The notes below the pieces were generated by a model, which saw only the letters and a program-made list of their open reading frames with translations, searched no databases and was not told the DNA's origin. Positions 22,223 to 32,162 of a stretch of 60,461 bases of DNA are shown here, one piece after another. Position numbers and translations under genes: made by a program. Origin of the DNA: Stentor coeruleus (Eukaryota; Ciliophora; Heterotrichea; Heterotrichida; Stentoridae); the NCBI GenBank assembly GCA_001970955.1, contig MPUH01000369.1, positions 1 through 60,461 of the forward strand, in the 5' to 3' direction. How positions within the stretch are numbered: position 1 is the first letter of the stretch; each line of letters starts with the position of its first letter.

Positions 22223-23469
22223 ATGGGACAAACACCTTTGAAAGTAAATTATCAAGATATTGAACGTAGAGAAAAAGCTTCGAATGTAGCTTTAGAAGTA
22301 CGAAAACGCCAACGTTTAGTCAAACGAATAATGTCTGAGCGTGTTTTCAAAAACACTCGTATCCATCAATCAACAACTATATACTCCTTACCCACATCAG
22401 TCTTATGTATAATATTTTCCCATGCAGCAAGTGATCTAAAAACAATCATGTGTTTAAGTCCATACTTTTACTGTAAAGTTCTCGAGTCATTTGACGATAT
22501 TTTTTCCAAAGTTGAAAGTTCATTTGCTTTAATCCACTCACATTTATTTACTTTTAAACGAAGCTTTTTAAGTACATGCAAAATAAGAACAGCATCTTTA
22601 ACAGGCTTTAGAATAGATCGAGTTTTAATTTCTGAAGTCCTTANAGTTCATTTGCTTTAATCCACTCACATTTATTTACTTTTAAACGAAGCTTTTTAAG
22701 TACATGTAAAATAAGAACAGCATCTTTAACAGGCTTTAGAATAGATCGAGTTTTAATTTCTGAAGTCCTTAAAGAACTAGCAGGACATACAATAACAATA
22801 AGATATTCATATAAATTATACAATGATCCTGATACTTACTGCGCAGAATATCGTTTTGACTGTGCGAAACAAGGGAAAAAAACAGTCTGGGCCCATAGAG
22901 ACGAATCAAGAGTATCTTCTGAATCATCTCTTTTAGCTTACACATCACAAATCCCAACAATTTTTATCAATGATTCATTTGAATTTGCTATAAATTGGTA
23001 TAGCCCCAAATCTTTTTTGTCATTAAACTCATTTCGTTGGAGGACTCCTTTGATATTCAACACAAATTCCCTTATCAAAGAACTTAAAGGTGTTAAAAAC
23101 ACAGCAAATAATTTACATTACTTTACTCCAAGACAATGTGAAGCTGAAATAACACAAAATCATTGGTATCTACCTGAAGATTATACATTACCTACAGCTA
23201 AATATTCATTTGATATTTTTCAACCTTATTTGAAGATTTTATCAATACAATTAGCTGGATCTGATATAACTGTATGTAAAATTGTATTTGAAGCAAAGAA
23301 AGTAGGGGTTGTTACAAATAGTTTAAGGAGAATTGGTATATCAATTGAGATTAAAGATTATGGGCAAGATACGGTTAATGAAGTTAAAAGAATGGGCTTA
23401 CTTTATGATAGGCATAAGACGCTAGAAATGAGAGTTGGTGATGAGTTTATTTTGTATGTGACTAGGTAA
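22223..23469 (+). CDS. F-box-like protein, interrupted by an assembly duplication
   Basis: The frame is broken at a single N (22644) flanked by two 127-bp near-identical copies. Treating one copy as an artefact gives a continuous 372-residue protein ending at the TAA at 23467-23469. An F-box-like motif lies near residues 55-90 (SLPTSVLCIIFSHAASDLKT), which in the family binds Skp1 in SCF ubiquitin ligases. The remaining ~280 residues include Trp/Tyr/Asp-rich beta-like segments of unknown type, perhaps the substrate-binding part. The F-box call is by eye from one short motif. The divergent neighbour starts 4 bp away. Confidence 0.6.
22517..22771 (+). repeat. 127-bp direct duplication around a single N, probable assembly artefact
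   Basis: Copy 1 is 22517-22643 and copy 2 is 22645-22771, separated by one N at 22644. They differ at one base (C at 22579, T at 22707). Removing one copy plus the N restores a single gene frame. A 127-bp overlap is what contig ends built with a 127-mer graph would share, so two contigs were most likely placed end to end without merging. Confidence 0.9.
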
Positions 23470-24295
23470 GAGGAAATATGGATAGTTTTTTGATAATTTG
23501 TAAGATTATGGATTTTGTTGGTGCTAATTTTTGGGGATTGAGATGATTTTTTGTTTAGATAAATTTTAGATTAAGGATAAGCTTTGATAGGATAGATATT
23601 TAGGTTTAATGATAAGTTTTTGGGTATTTTAGGATGGTTTTATGAAATTTTGCATAAGGTGGATTTATGTTTGAAGATATAAGTAAAAATTTTATTGGAT
23701 TGGGGAGATGTAAGATAAGTGGTATTAGTGTTATATATCACTCTAATTGGTAAGAATAATAAGTAGTAACACCTATAATCTCACATTCTATTTCACAACC
23801 TAAGTAATACTTATTTAAAATATACAGATTTCAAGAAATATACCACACAAAAATAGCATACCCTAGTAAAACACTATGTAAAAAATCCTCAACAACCCAT
23901 CAAATCCTGAAATAAAGTTAGAAAATAGTAAAGAAATAATTAAAATCATAAAAACAATACAATTACACAATTTCTATAACCAAAATATCGATTTCCAAAC
24001 CTAAAATTCTTTTTAATTTTCTCAAGTGATATACCACAAACAAGGTATAAAACTAAACCAAAAACTAAACCAAAAACAAAAACTAAAACTCTCCAAAGTC
24101 AAAGTTCTCATTTTTTTCCAATCTGATAAACTAGCAACATTCCCATTTTCCCAACCTAAATACTTTTTGCTTATGAAAAGCCTATAAAAAATCCTATTGA
24201 ATATTTACCTATACTACCCACTCCATACAATTATTTCGTTAATCTCCCCAACCAAAAGCTAAAGTTTATATTTATGAATAAAAAATCTATTATTC
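23470..24295. other. Convergent intergenic spacer with composition switch
   Basis: About 830 bp between two converging genes. The + strand is G/T-rich and C-poor to about 23750, then A/C-rich and G-poor to 24295. No ORF with gene-like features and no RNA gene recognised. Confidence 0.65.
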
Positions 24296-24640
24296 CTATC
24301 TATTATTAAGTGGTGGAGCTTGGCTATATTGTGCTTCATACGTAGGAGGTGGGACAAATGGGTAATAATTCGGGTCTACGTATCCAAAGTTAGGTGGGGG
24401 AATAATATAAGGAGCATTATGGGTTGCAACTACATCTCTGCTTATCAAAGGCATGTTCTTTTTTCTCTCCTTTCTTTGTTTCTTATAATTCTTCCATATG
24501 CGCTTGAAACATAAACCAAGGCATAAAACAATCAACCCTACTATAGTAAGGGGTATAAAAAAAGGCGAAGTCACTATATCTTCAATAGTCTTTTTTGCAA
24601 AAACTCCTTGTATGAGAATCACTAATAATGGATAATACAT
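24296..24640 (-). CDS. Small single-pass membrane protein with PPxY motif
   Basis: 114 residues, one exon. Residues 1-15 look like a signal peptide (ending near GVFA), followed by a ~10-residue lumenal stretch and a transmembrane helix at about 26-46. The helix is followed by a strongly basic stop-transfer run (KNYKKQRKERKK). The cytoplasmic tail is Pro/Tyr-rich with a PPTY motif at 98-101 and several other PP pairs. PPxY motifs bind WW domains, for example of Nedd4-type ubiquitin ligases, so an adaptor role on an endomembrane is plausible. No family is recognised. Its start lies 34 bp from the start of the divergent dynein light chain gene. Confidence 0.7.
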   Translation of the reverse strand: MYYPLLVILIQGVFAKKTIEDIVTSPFFIPLTIVGLIVLCLGLCFKRIWKNYKKQRKERKKNMPLISRDVVATHNAPYIIPPPNFGYVDPNYYPFVPPPTYEAQYSQAPPLNNR

Positions 24641-24674
24641 TTATAGTTTAAACTCAAAATACTAATATATTAAA

Positions 24675-25059
24675 ATGGCAAGCACTATGGTAACTGCTAC
24701 TTTAGGCGGAAATTGAAGAGACTATGAAAAGATTGACGGAGCCAGATTTTATACTTGGCTATGCCATTTATAGTCCTGATGCTATACCTATCAAATATAA
24801 GAAGCTGGAGTATAAGCAAGTTGTTCAATACGGGGCTTTAATTTCAAGTTTACTTTTAAGAGCTAAGACGAATATTAGAAATCTGGACCTTAAGCCACCA
24901 GATACTGAACTTCAAACAATAAGAATTAGAACACTTAGAGATACTGAGTTGATTATTAGTCATGTGAATGATAATTTTATGCTGGTTATTCAACAGTGTG
25001 AAGGGAAGAATAAACCTCAAGCTGATGAAGGAAAAGCAGAAGAAGTTAAAGAAGCATAG
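24675..25059 (+). CDS. DYNLRB: Dynein light chain, roadblock/LC7 type
   Basis: Exon 1 is only five codons (24675-24689), followed by a 16-nt intron and exon 2 from 24706, giving 122 residues. The spliced N-terminus MASTMAEIEETMKRL restores the first helix of the roadblock fold. Other matches are GYAIYSPDAIPIKY, VQYGALISSLLLRAK and RIRTLRDTELIISHVNDNF, which follow the family order. LC7 chains dimerise on dynein intermediate chains and link cytoplasmic or axonemal dynein to cargo. The C-terminal ~12 residues are an extra Lys/Glu-rich tail. Starting at the internal ATG (24724) would delete the first helix, so the spliced start is preferred. Confidence 0.88.
24690..24705 (+). other. 16-nt intron
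   Basis: GTAACTGCTACTTTAG after the fifth codon. Removal restores the conserved first helix of the dynein light chain. Here the candidate branch adenine is seven bases from the 3' end rather than six. Confidence 0.85.
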
Positions 25060-25709
25060 AAATAAGTAGATAAAAATAGTAGTTTTTTTATAGCGGTTTA
25101 TTTAGGAGAATGATTTTGGTAAATTTTTAGAGGTTAAAGGTATAGGATATGGAGGAATTTTTTTGATTTTTTATGTATGGAAAATTAGTTTAAATGTTGA
25201 TAGAAATTGTATTAGAGTTAAAAGGTTTTTTACTTTGTGGAGAAAATTTAGATTTGAGTAAGGTTTGGAGTAGTTATAGAGAAATGAATGTTGTTATATA
25301 GTATGCTTGTGCTATTTTATAATGTAAATAAGGATTTTATGTTACAGATATATATATTTAAGAATTATAATATATATTTTATTGTCAATGTCAATCAATA
25401 CATAATCTCTAAGGAAAACTTACACCATTTAGCAGTATAATTCCTAAAACGAAATTTTGCATAACAGCAAAATCCGCTAAACCTAAACTTCTCCATAGCA
25501 TTTCCTTAAAATACACAAACCTCCAAAACCCTAGAAGCATTTAAAAATCTATTCAAAAAAATAATTTCGCCACATCAAACTCTCTCAAACCTCTCAAACC
25601 TTATCTAATAAACCAAAAAACCCATATTAAAACCCTAAAACCCGCAAAATCCTCTACAAAAACCCAACTTCCTTATTTTATCTTATATCTTGAAAATATA
25701 AAAATAATA
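25060..25709. other. Tandem intergenic spacer with composition switch
   Basis: About 650 bp between two + strand genes. G/T-rich to about 25340, then A/C-rich from about 25400 to 25690, with several CCTAAA-like runs in the C-rich half. No gene recognised. Confidence 0.65.
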
Positions 25710-26673
25710 ATGTCAGCAGTAGAATGTTCATTAAGCCCAGGTTGGTGTGCAGTTTTCTACACCTTTCTAATCTTTTCAATAATCCTCCTAATCCTTAGTG
25801 TATCAAAAAAATAGGTACTCCAACTATACCAAGAACATCTAAGATCTATCTTATTCCCATGGAGTCAAAAAATTGTTTACATAACTCAAATATTAGAAAC
25901 TCTTATCATGACATTACATTTACTACTTTACGGTGATGAATTCAACCCATTCTTCTTATTACAAGAATATTTTATATCAATCCAATACTCAACAGTGTTT
26001 TATTATTTTACTATCCAACTTTGTAATGCTTACAATTCCCTACAAGTTTTCACTAATATAAAAACCCCTCTTGTGCTTATAAATTTCGGTATGTTAATTG
26101 GTTTTCTTATAATCCTCACTATTTACCTATGTTTAAATATTGGATTATATAGTTGTGACAATTTAACTTGGATTTATCTTCATAGTTGCAATTTAATACT
26201 CAGTTTATTGTTTATGTTTTTTGGGGTTAGAACAGGTAAAGTTCTTAGAGCTTTATATGAAAAAAAACGCTTGCTTATTGATATGAGTAAATTCAAACAG
26301 TTTTGGTATGGGTTTATATAGGATACTTATATTATGTATGGTATTTGCTAGCGTTGTTAATATAGGTGAAACTATTTGGTATATTAACATTGAGAATTCT
26401 ACATGTTATGATTCTTATGTTAGGAGTGAAGATGGGAATATAGTAATTTTTGCATTCATTAGATTTTTTTCGCATTACATCGTTATAATAGCATGTTTAA
26501 TTGTGTTTCGCTTTACTAATACAGAAAGGCAAAGTATAATTATAGCTGATTATGCAAGATCGGAATTGAGCCATTCTTATTTAGATGAATCTAATGATTT
26601 TAAAAGTTTGAAAAGTACGGGAAGGGTGAATATGACAACGAGTATATCAAGGTCTGATTTAAAACCTAGTTAA
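25710..26673 (+). CDS. Multi-pass membrane protein, about seven helices
   Basis: Three exons (25710-25799, 25815-26305, 26322-26673) joined across a 15-nt and a 16-nt intron give 310 residues. Hydrophobic segments lie near residues 12-30, 50-65, 80-100, 110-135, 150-170, 195-215 and 245-265. The first, WCAVFYTFLIFSIILLILS, is completed only by splicing. A 7-helix plan with short loops and a Ser/Thr-rich C-terminal tail resembles GPCR-like or TOM1/THH1-type proteins, but I see no diagnostic motif for either. Function unknown. Without splicing the frame ends after 34 codons. Confidence 0.7.
25800..25814 (+). other. 15-nt intron
   Basis: GTATCAAAAAAATAG between codons; removal continues the frame of the membrane protein. 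Adenine at position 10. Confidence 0.85.
26306..26321 (+). other. 16-nt intron
   Basis: GTATGGGTTTATATAG splits a Trp codon (TG|G); removal joins the two halves of a hydrophobic helix region. Confidence 0.87.
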
Positions 26674-26796
26674 AATAATATAATAATCACTCCTGAGATC
26701 ATAAGGTTGATAACCCAGTCATAAATTTCTTTGGATTTTTTTCTTGAAGAATTATGCTGTAAACACACTAGTCAAAATAGTAAAATTATAATCTAC

Positions 26797-28221
26797 CTAA
26801 GCGTTAGAAATCACTATTTCTGCCATAAACCTTACTATAGCTTCTTCAGTAACCGAATTCATCTCGAAATTCGCTGAAAGCTGTGATAAATTAGTCCCAG
26901 TTGACTTTAGCTGAACTTTAGCATGATCAATCCTACAATCTTTACACTCAAGACGAGCCTCTAAAATACCTTTTTGCCCATTTCCAAGCCTAGGAGCTCT
27001 CCATTGTAACGAATTCCCAATCATTTCCCCTCTAGAATTAGCTTCAACCAATTTAACCTCTGAACTACTAACCATAACAATAAAATCCACATCTTCTAAA
27101 TTAGCTTTCCACGAGCTACTAACTTGATATTTTAACTGAACAATCCAATAAGAACCCTCATAATCCAAAGAATACAAAGCATATATAGGTAAATTGCTTA
27201 ATTCAATAATATTAGGAGAAACCATATATTCAATAATAGCCGAAGTGCCTTTAAGTTTCCCTATATTAACTTCATATGTAAAATCATCAATTTCTTTAAG
27301 ATCTTCATTACAAGTCCTTTTGCCTATTTTCCTAGAATCACTCCAATCAAGTAATCCTATTTTCACATATCCAGTACCTTCAGTCTTAGCAGAAAGTTCA
27401 ATACCGATTTGCCCAACCACACGAAGATTGGTGATTTTTGTGTTTTGGAAAGCCACAAGAACTTTTTCCTAGTTATTCTTTACTTTTATAACAAGTTTAC
27501 AAGTGTTTACTATTGTTGTTCCAACACTTTTTCTTGGGTTTGTTGCTGAGTTTTCTGAAATCCGCTTTGTTGATTTAGTTTTTGTGCTTTTTTGTATCAC
27601 TGGGGTATTATCTATAAACTGTGCGGCAAAAGGATGGATTTGAGGACGTGGTTGTTCTTGTATATTAGGTAAAGTTACAGTCCATGTAAATAAATCTTTC
27701 TCTAACCCAAGTTGGGTGTTAGCTTTTAATAAAGCTGAACTATTAACATTACCTTCATTTTTCCAAGGTTTATTCATATACATTAAATTAGATGTTGATG
27801 AATAAAATGATTGGAATGGTTTACTTAAAGTAAAAATTTGGCTTTTAGGATTCACACGGGCTGATGGGTCAAATCCATTTAAAATGTCTTCTAAAGAGTA
27901 GTTTAAATCAACAGTTTTTTTAAACAAGGCTTCATTTCGAAGATCTTTACTTACTGATTGTAGAAGGTTTCTTAGTTTGTATAAAGAGTCTAAACTTAAG
28001 AATGGGTTTTCAGTTAGCGTTGAAAATACAAAGAGTAATGTTTCGTTTATTATTAGATATTGGACACGGAAATTGTTGATTATTTGCTGAGTTGATTGAG
28101 GACTTAAGGTTTGGATAAGGGTTGTATACATTTTATGAGCTGTGATGTAAGGTAGGAGGTTTTTAGTTTGCAGGGCAACAAGAGTTCCTGAGAGATTACT
28201 AAAACCAAGGACTTCACCCAT
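26797..28221 (-). CDS. Longin plus mu-homology-domain adaptor medium subunit (delta-COP/TCUP/muniscin-like)
   Basis: Exons 28221-27484 and 27468-26797 join in frame after a 15-nt intron, giving 469 residues. Residues 1-110 look like a longin domain, with NFRVQYLIINETLLFVFST and LDSLYKLRNLLQSVSKDLRN resembling the medium chains of coat adaptors. A Pro/Lys/Ser linker follows. Residues about 245-469 are beta-rich and fit a mu homology domain, including VVGQIGIELSAK, SAIIEYMVSPNIIEL and YWIVQLKYQVSSSW. This plan belongs to delta-COP, AP mu chains, or the TSET subunit TCUP; the MHD looks closer to TCUP/FCHO than to delta-COP, but this is by eye. Role: cargo or membrane binding in a coat complex. 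Confidence 0.62.
27469..27483 (-). other. 15-nt intron
   Basis: GTAAAGAATAACTAG on the minus strand, between codons. It joins the linker to the C-terminal domain; retention stops at TAG. Adenine at position 10. Confidence 0.9.
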
Positions 28222-28677
28222 TTATAGGTATTTATAATGATGGCTTGGGAAAATATACTAGTTTATAGAGAAGGGTTTTTAAGGTTTATGCTTAATTTAT
28301 ATTTAAAGGTATTGGGGATCTTTAAGTTGTGGCAAAATAGTTTTAAGTTGTTATGTGGAGGATTTGATAATTTTTTATAGTATCGAGAGCATATCATAAC
28401 ATAAAACTATTAAAATATATTTTTTCGAAAGGTCACATGGAATACTTTGTTAACTTCAACATCATACTGCTTTATAATTTATAATAATATTACAAGAATT
28501 AAAAAATAAAAGCTTAGGATTTGAAGAAATATTTTTTATAGCTTAATAACTTATATGTAAAAATCTTCATATATACTACAAATAATCTTAAACTAAAATA
28601 TAAACCTATTATATTCTAATTTTATTAAATAGTTTTATGTTTAAATATATTTAAAAAATAACAGACAGTTAAAATTA
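28222..28677. other. Intergenic spacer, G/T-rich then AT-rich
   Basis: About 455 bp between tandem minus-strand genes. Positions 28230-28370 are G/T-rich on the + strand; the rest is nearly pure A/T. Nothing recognised. Confidence 0.55.
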
Positions 28678-29094
28678 TTACAAATTTTCGTTATTTACAT
28701 AAAAATTTGCTAAACGATTTTCGATTCTATTTAAAGTCATGAGGAATTTTGAGTTGTTTAAAGGGATTGTCACTGGAGCTGGGGAGAGCTTTACTGGGAT
28801 AGAAAATTTCCTTATCAAGCTTTCCTGATTAGGATTTCTAAGATTTTCTTTGCTCGAGTTTACTTTTGTATTAGGATTTTTCATAAGATTTTGCATGTCC
28901 ATACTGTTTTGAGAGGAGGATTTTTTCAAAATAGGCTTAGATAGATCAACACTAATACGAGTTGTTTCGTTTCCTCTACTGCTTATAGTTGGGATTTTTG
29001 TTTCAAGTTCACTTTGTTTTTTGTGATCAGGCCAGAATAAAAGACTATGTCGAGCTAATAGTTCTCTTTTGATGTTTTTGGGTCGGTACTCCAT
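28678..29094 (-). CDS. Unknown basic, Ser/Asn-rich protein
   Basis: 138 residues, one exon. It is rich in Ser, Asn, Lys and Arg and probably disordered, with the N-terminus YRPKNIKRELLARHSLLFW and a C-terminal amphipathic stretch (LMTLNRIENRLANFYV). No domain is recognised. The G/T-rich + strand flank to its right is the composition expected upstream of a minus-strand gene here, which supports it as real. Confidence 0.5.
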   Translation of the reverse strand: MEYRPKNIKRELLARHSLLFWPDHKKQSELETKIPTISSRGNETTRISVDLSKPILKKSSSQNSMDMQNLMKNPNTKVNSSKENLRNPNQESLIRKFSIPVKLSPAPVTIPLNNSKFLMTLNRIENRLANFYVNNENL

Positions 29095-29729
29095 TTTAAC
29101 AATTATTTGTCATTTTTGTACTTTGGAATCAGTAACTTGCATGATAATTTTTTTGAATAGAAATTTATATGTTGGGATAATTGTAACAGATTGATAGGGA
29201 AATTGATTTATGGGTTAGGGTTTTTTGATATATGATTTTTTTGGAAGAATTGATTGAAGGTAGGATATAAAGTGAAATAGTTATGGGAAATAAAAAGTTT
29301 TGATTGAAAATATTAAAGTTAAGAATTTGATAGTAAGGGTAGTTAAAAATATATTAAGAAATTAGTTTAAGTTGTTAGTGATTTTTAAAAATAAGATAAT
29401 TTTTAATCCTATGCCTAAAAGCAGTAATTAAGACAAGGAGAAATTTAAAGAAAATATCCATTTGGGATGTATTTTTTTGCTTATCAATTTAGAAAAACAA
29501 TCCCCAAAATGCCCAGAAAATGTTTTACTATGAAATACCAAATTAAAATTATATATAAAAATCCAAACAATGCCAATAGTTCATTAAAAAAATATCAATA
29601 ATAACATTTTAATCTCATAAATCTACACCTAACCCAAAATTCTAATCCCCTTATCATCCTATCATATCAACAACAAGTCCATATTTTGCCTCTCAAAGTA
29701 AAAAATTCAAATAATAATCTTTCTTGAAG
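29095..29729. other. Divergent intergenic spacer with composition switch
   Basis: About 635 bp between divergent genes. G/T-rich to about 29400, A/C-rich from about 29480. No ORF or RNA gene recognised. Confidence 0.6.
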
Positions 29730-30590
29730 ATGGAATCAGACATAGAAGCAATATTTTCCAACAACTCAAAACAACTAAAAAAGCTTTTTGAAGCATTACA
29801 CCCATCAGAAGGCAAAATATCCATACAAGAATTTTTAGTATTTTGCAAAAATGTTAGAATACACCCCGTAATTTTAAATTAGGAACTTGTTTCAATCAAC
29901 GAAATCAAAAAAGTCATTCAACAACTTGATTTAAAACAAGGAATTACTATAGGCAGCATCCAATTAATGTTAAGATTATTATCAGAGCAATCTTTTAATA
30001 CAACATCTTCAGTATCTGATAAGCTTAGAATGCTTTTTATTCATATTCGTAGTCCTTGTAAACTATTTTATCAAGTCTCGTTAAATTTTAATGTTTCTGA
30101 CTCAAGCTCAGAAGAACTCGAAGTCGACCAGTTAGATTATCAAAAAATTCAATCTTTGAGAAAAAGCTTAAAAGATACTCAGAATCAAGATATATCGCAT
30201 AAAGTACTTAGAAATAGATATTTAAGCACTTCGCCTGATGCGATTTTTTTACAAGAAAAATCCCCGAAAAACATATGCAACCTTTCTGAAACTAAAAAAA
30301 AACCTGAACAAGTTAGGCTTAATAACACGCTTAAACAGTCTAGGGATAATTCAAAAGCTCCTATAAACCAGAAAAATAATTTGAAAACTAAGGATTTAAA
30401 GTCAACTTTTGATTGTTTTAAGAATAAGCATATAGAAATTATTTCTAAGGAAAAAACAACAAATATTAGTAAGAAAATATCGAAAAGGAGAGATTATGCT
30501 TGTGCGTTAAAGAGCAAAATGTTCTCATCAATGATAGTGAAAAGGATACTTTTTACCGCTTGGAAAGGTGTTTGCAGAAGGTTTATTTAA
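29730..30590 (+). CDS. EF-hand-like N-terminus, Ser/Lys-rich protein of unknown function
   Basis: Exons 29730-29867 and 29883-30590 join across a 15-nt intron to give 281 residues. The N-terminal ~85 residues are helical with a degenerate EF-hand-like pair (LKKLFEALHPSEGKISIQEF, then LDLKQGITIGSIQLMLRLL), lacking most Ca ligands. The centre is basic and disordered. The last ~20 residues contain ILFTAWKGVCRR, which resembles a single Sfi1-type centrin-binding helix. Centrin-like proteins and their Sfi1-type partners are abundant in Stentor contractile and cortical structures, so a cortical role is an attractive but unproven guess. Confidence 0.6.
29868..29882 (+). other. 15-nt intron
   Basis: GTAATTTTAAATTAG between codons; retention stops at TAG. 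Removal joins ...RIHP to ELVSI.... Adenine at position 10. Confidence 0.88.
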
Positions 30591-30644
30591 AGAGAATTAT
30601 ATAATTTATTAAATGTGTAAGTTCATCTAAAATGCACTATTTAA

Positions 30645-31193
30645 TTAGTTATAGCAGCTTATCCTATCAAGTACATCACAAGTAAACTGTAAAAGCTTCA
30701 AAAAAACCATTTCAATATTCCTGTTTTTAACAGCCTTCACAAATTTATTTATAGGCATTTTACTTTCCATAACTTCAACAAAACTGCAATTACCCTCAAT
30801 TTTCCTCACAAATTTATTAGTATTAGCTTTGATTTCCTCATAATTTTCCAATCCTTGCACATAATAATTTTTCGGTGTGCTTGCTGAACTACATACAACC
30901 ATTGACTCCGATTTAGGACTTGATGTAAATATTGTTTTTTCAAATCTCTCTCTATATCTCAACAGTTCATCTTCTAATTTCTCATTCCTATTTAGTTCAT
31001 TCAAATACCTTTCTTTATATTTTCTAATTTTTTCTATCAAATATTCCTGATTTATAAGAACTTGTTCGACCCACTTTTTCAATTTATTTCTCTGGTATTC
31101 AATTTCAGACTCAAGATTTTTAGCTTCAATGATATCTTTTTTAAGGTTTTTTTCTATGACAAGTTGTGAGAAATCTAATTCAAAAGTGTCCAT
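30645..31193 (-). CDS. Small coiled-coil protein
   Basis: 182 residues from the ATG at 31193. The N-terminal ~100 residues are a charged coiled coil (IIEAKNLESEIEYQRNKLKK and RYLNELNRNEKLEDELLRY). A Ser-rich hinge follows, then a helical C-terminus with VKAVKNRNIEMVFLKLLQF. No family recognised. The gene directly upstream on the same strand stops at 31254, 60 bp away. A 16-nt GT...AG segment between them does not give an open frame, so they are kept as two genes. Confidence 0.6.
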   Translation of the reverse strand: MDTFELDFSQLVIEKNLKKDIIEAKNLESEIEYQRNKLKKWVEQVLINQEYLIEKIRKYKERYLNELNRNEKLEDELLRYRERFEKTIFTSSPKSESMVVCSSASTPKNYYVQGLENYEEIKANTNKFVRKIEGNCSFVEVMESKMPINKFVKAVKNRNIEMVFLKLLQFTCDVLDRISCYN

Positions 31194-31253
31194 TTTCAAA
31201 TATTATATTAATTTGAGCTAAATCTTTTTAAAGTATTTCATTTAACTAACAAA

Positions 31254-32162
31254 TTATAAACCTTCAGATTTTATTACACTTAATTGAGGAGATAGTGTAT
31301 ATGTTGAAAACTCTAAACTGTCTATAGATTCAATATAGTTCTTAGATTTCTCTACAGAACATTCGATCTTTCTAAATAAATCATGAACTCGATGTTTTTG
31401 TTTATTTATTTGACAGCCTAGGATATTACTTTCTTTTAATAAATTGCTTATATCATCTTCAATATAATTACTAAGATTATCTTTGGTTTTTTCTGTATCA
31501 TGCTTTCTTTCACTATGTTCTCTTGAATGCTTACAACTTTTTGGATGATTTGATGATAGGGTTAAAAGATAAAGAATAAATTTTAATGTTTTTGTCAATG
31601 GCTCAATAATATTACCTGCTTTAATCATTGCTATAAAAGTACTTGTTTCACCTATTGTGTTAGAAATTTCAGATGATAAGCTGTTGATTTCTTTAGCTTT
31701 GGATATCATCATTCGAGCGTTTTTTATAGCTTTTTCTATATCAGCGTCATGATCTTTGATTGATTTTTTTCCGTGTTGGATTATAAGAGTTAGTTCGTGG
31801 TTTTTTTCTATAAGTTCTTTTCTAAGTAGATTTTACTTTTCAGATTCGAGATTTCTTATTAGTCCTTTAAGGTAAAGGATTTCTTTGTTTTTTTCGATTA
31901 AGTCGTTTATTGGGTTTGCATTTTCTAGTGGCTTTTGATGGATGTTAAGTTTATCGCTGGTTTTTTGCATTAAGGCTTTGATTTTTTGTAGGTTTGTTGT
32001 TTTGATATCTGGAGCTTTATCTGTTATGATTACGCTTTGGAGAAAATTAGCTTCTACTAGAAAGTCTGTATGGGATGATGGTTTTTCGCTTATTGAATTC
32101 ACAGACCCTATGCTATCTGTTCGAGATAGATGTAGATTCACCTTTTTGCTTGGGCTTTGCAT
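31254..32162 (-). CDS. Coiled-coil protein, 297 residues
   Basis: Exons 32162-31837 and 31821-31254 join after a 15-nt intron. The N-terminus is Ser-rich (NLHLSRTDSIGSVNSISEKP). The middle is coiled coil (IEKNKEILYLKGLIRNLESE continuing after the intron), and the C-terminal part has a hydrophobic helix with LTKTLKFILYLLTLS and a His/Lys/Ser-rich stretch. Function unknown. Its neighbour at 30645-31193 is also coiled coil and on the same strand, so the two may serve the same structure. Confidence 0.65.
31822..31836 (-). other. 15-nt intron
   Basis: GTAAAATCTACTTAG on the minus strand, splitting a Lys codon; removal continues the coiled coil. Adenine at position 10. Confidence 0.88.

Noticed and set aside
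22517-22771. Genuine tandem duplication in the F-box-like gene
   Set aside because: The single N, the 127-bp length and the frame break all point to unmerged contig ends.
26674-26796. Minus-strand tail-like frame with a hydrophobic end (VINLMISGVIIILF)
   Set aside because: No start codon, no 15/16-nt intron links it to the neighbouring gene, and it is only about 33 codons.
31200-31254. Possible 16-nt intron (GTTTAT...GTTAG) joining the two coiled-coil genes at 30645 and 31254
   Set aside because: Starts GTT rather than GTA and splicing leads straight to a TGA; two genes are more likely.
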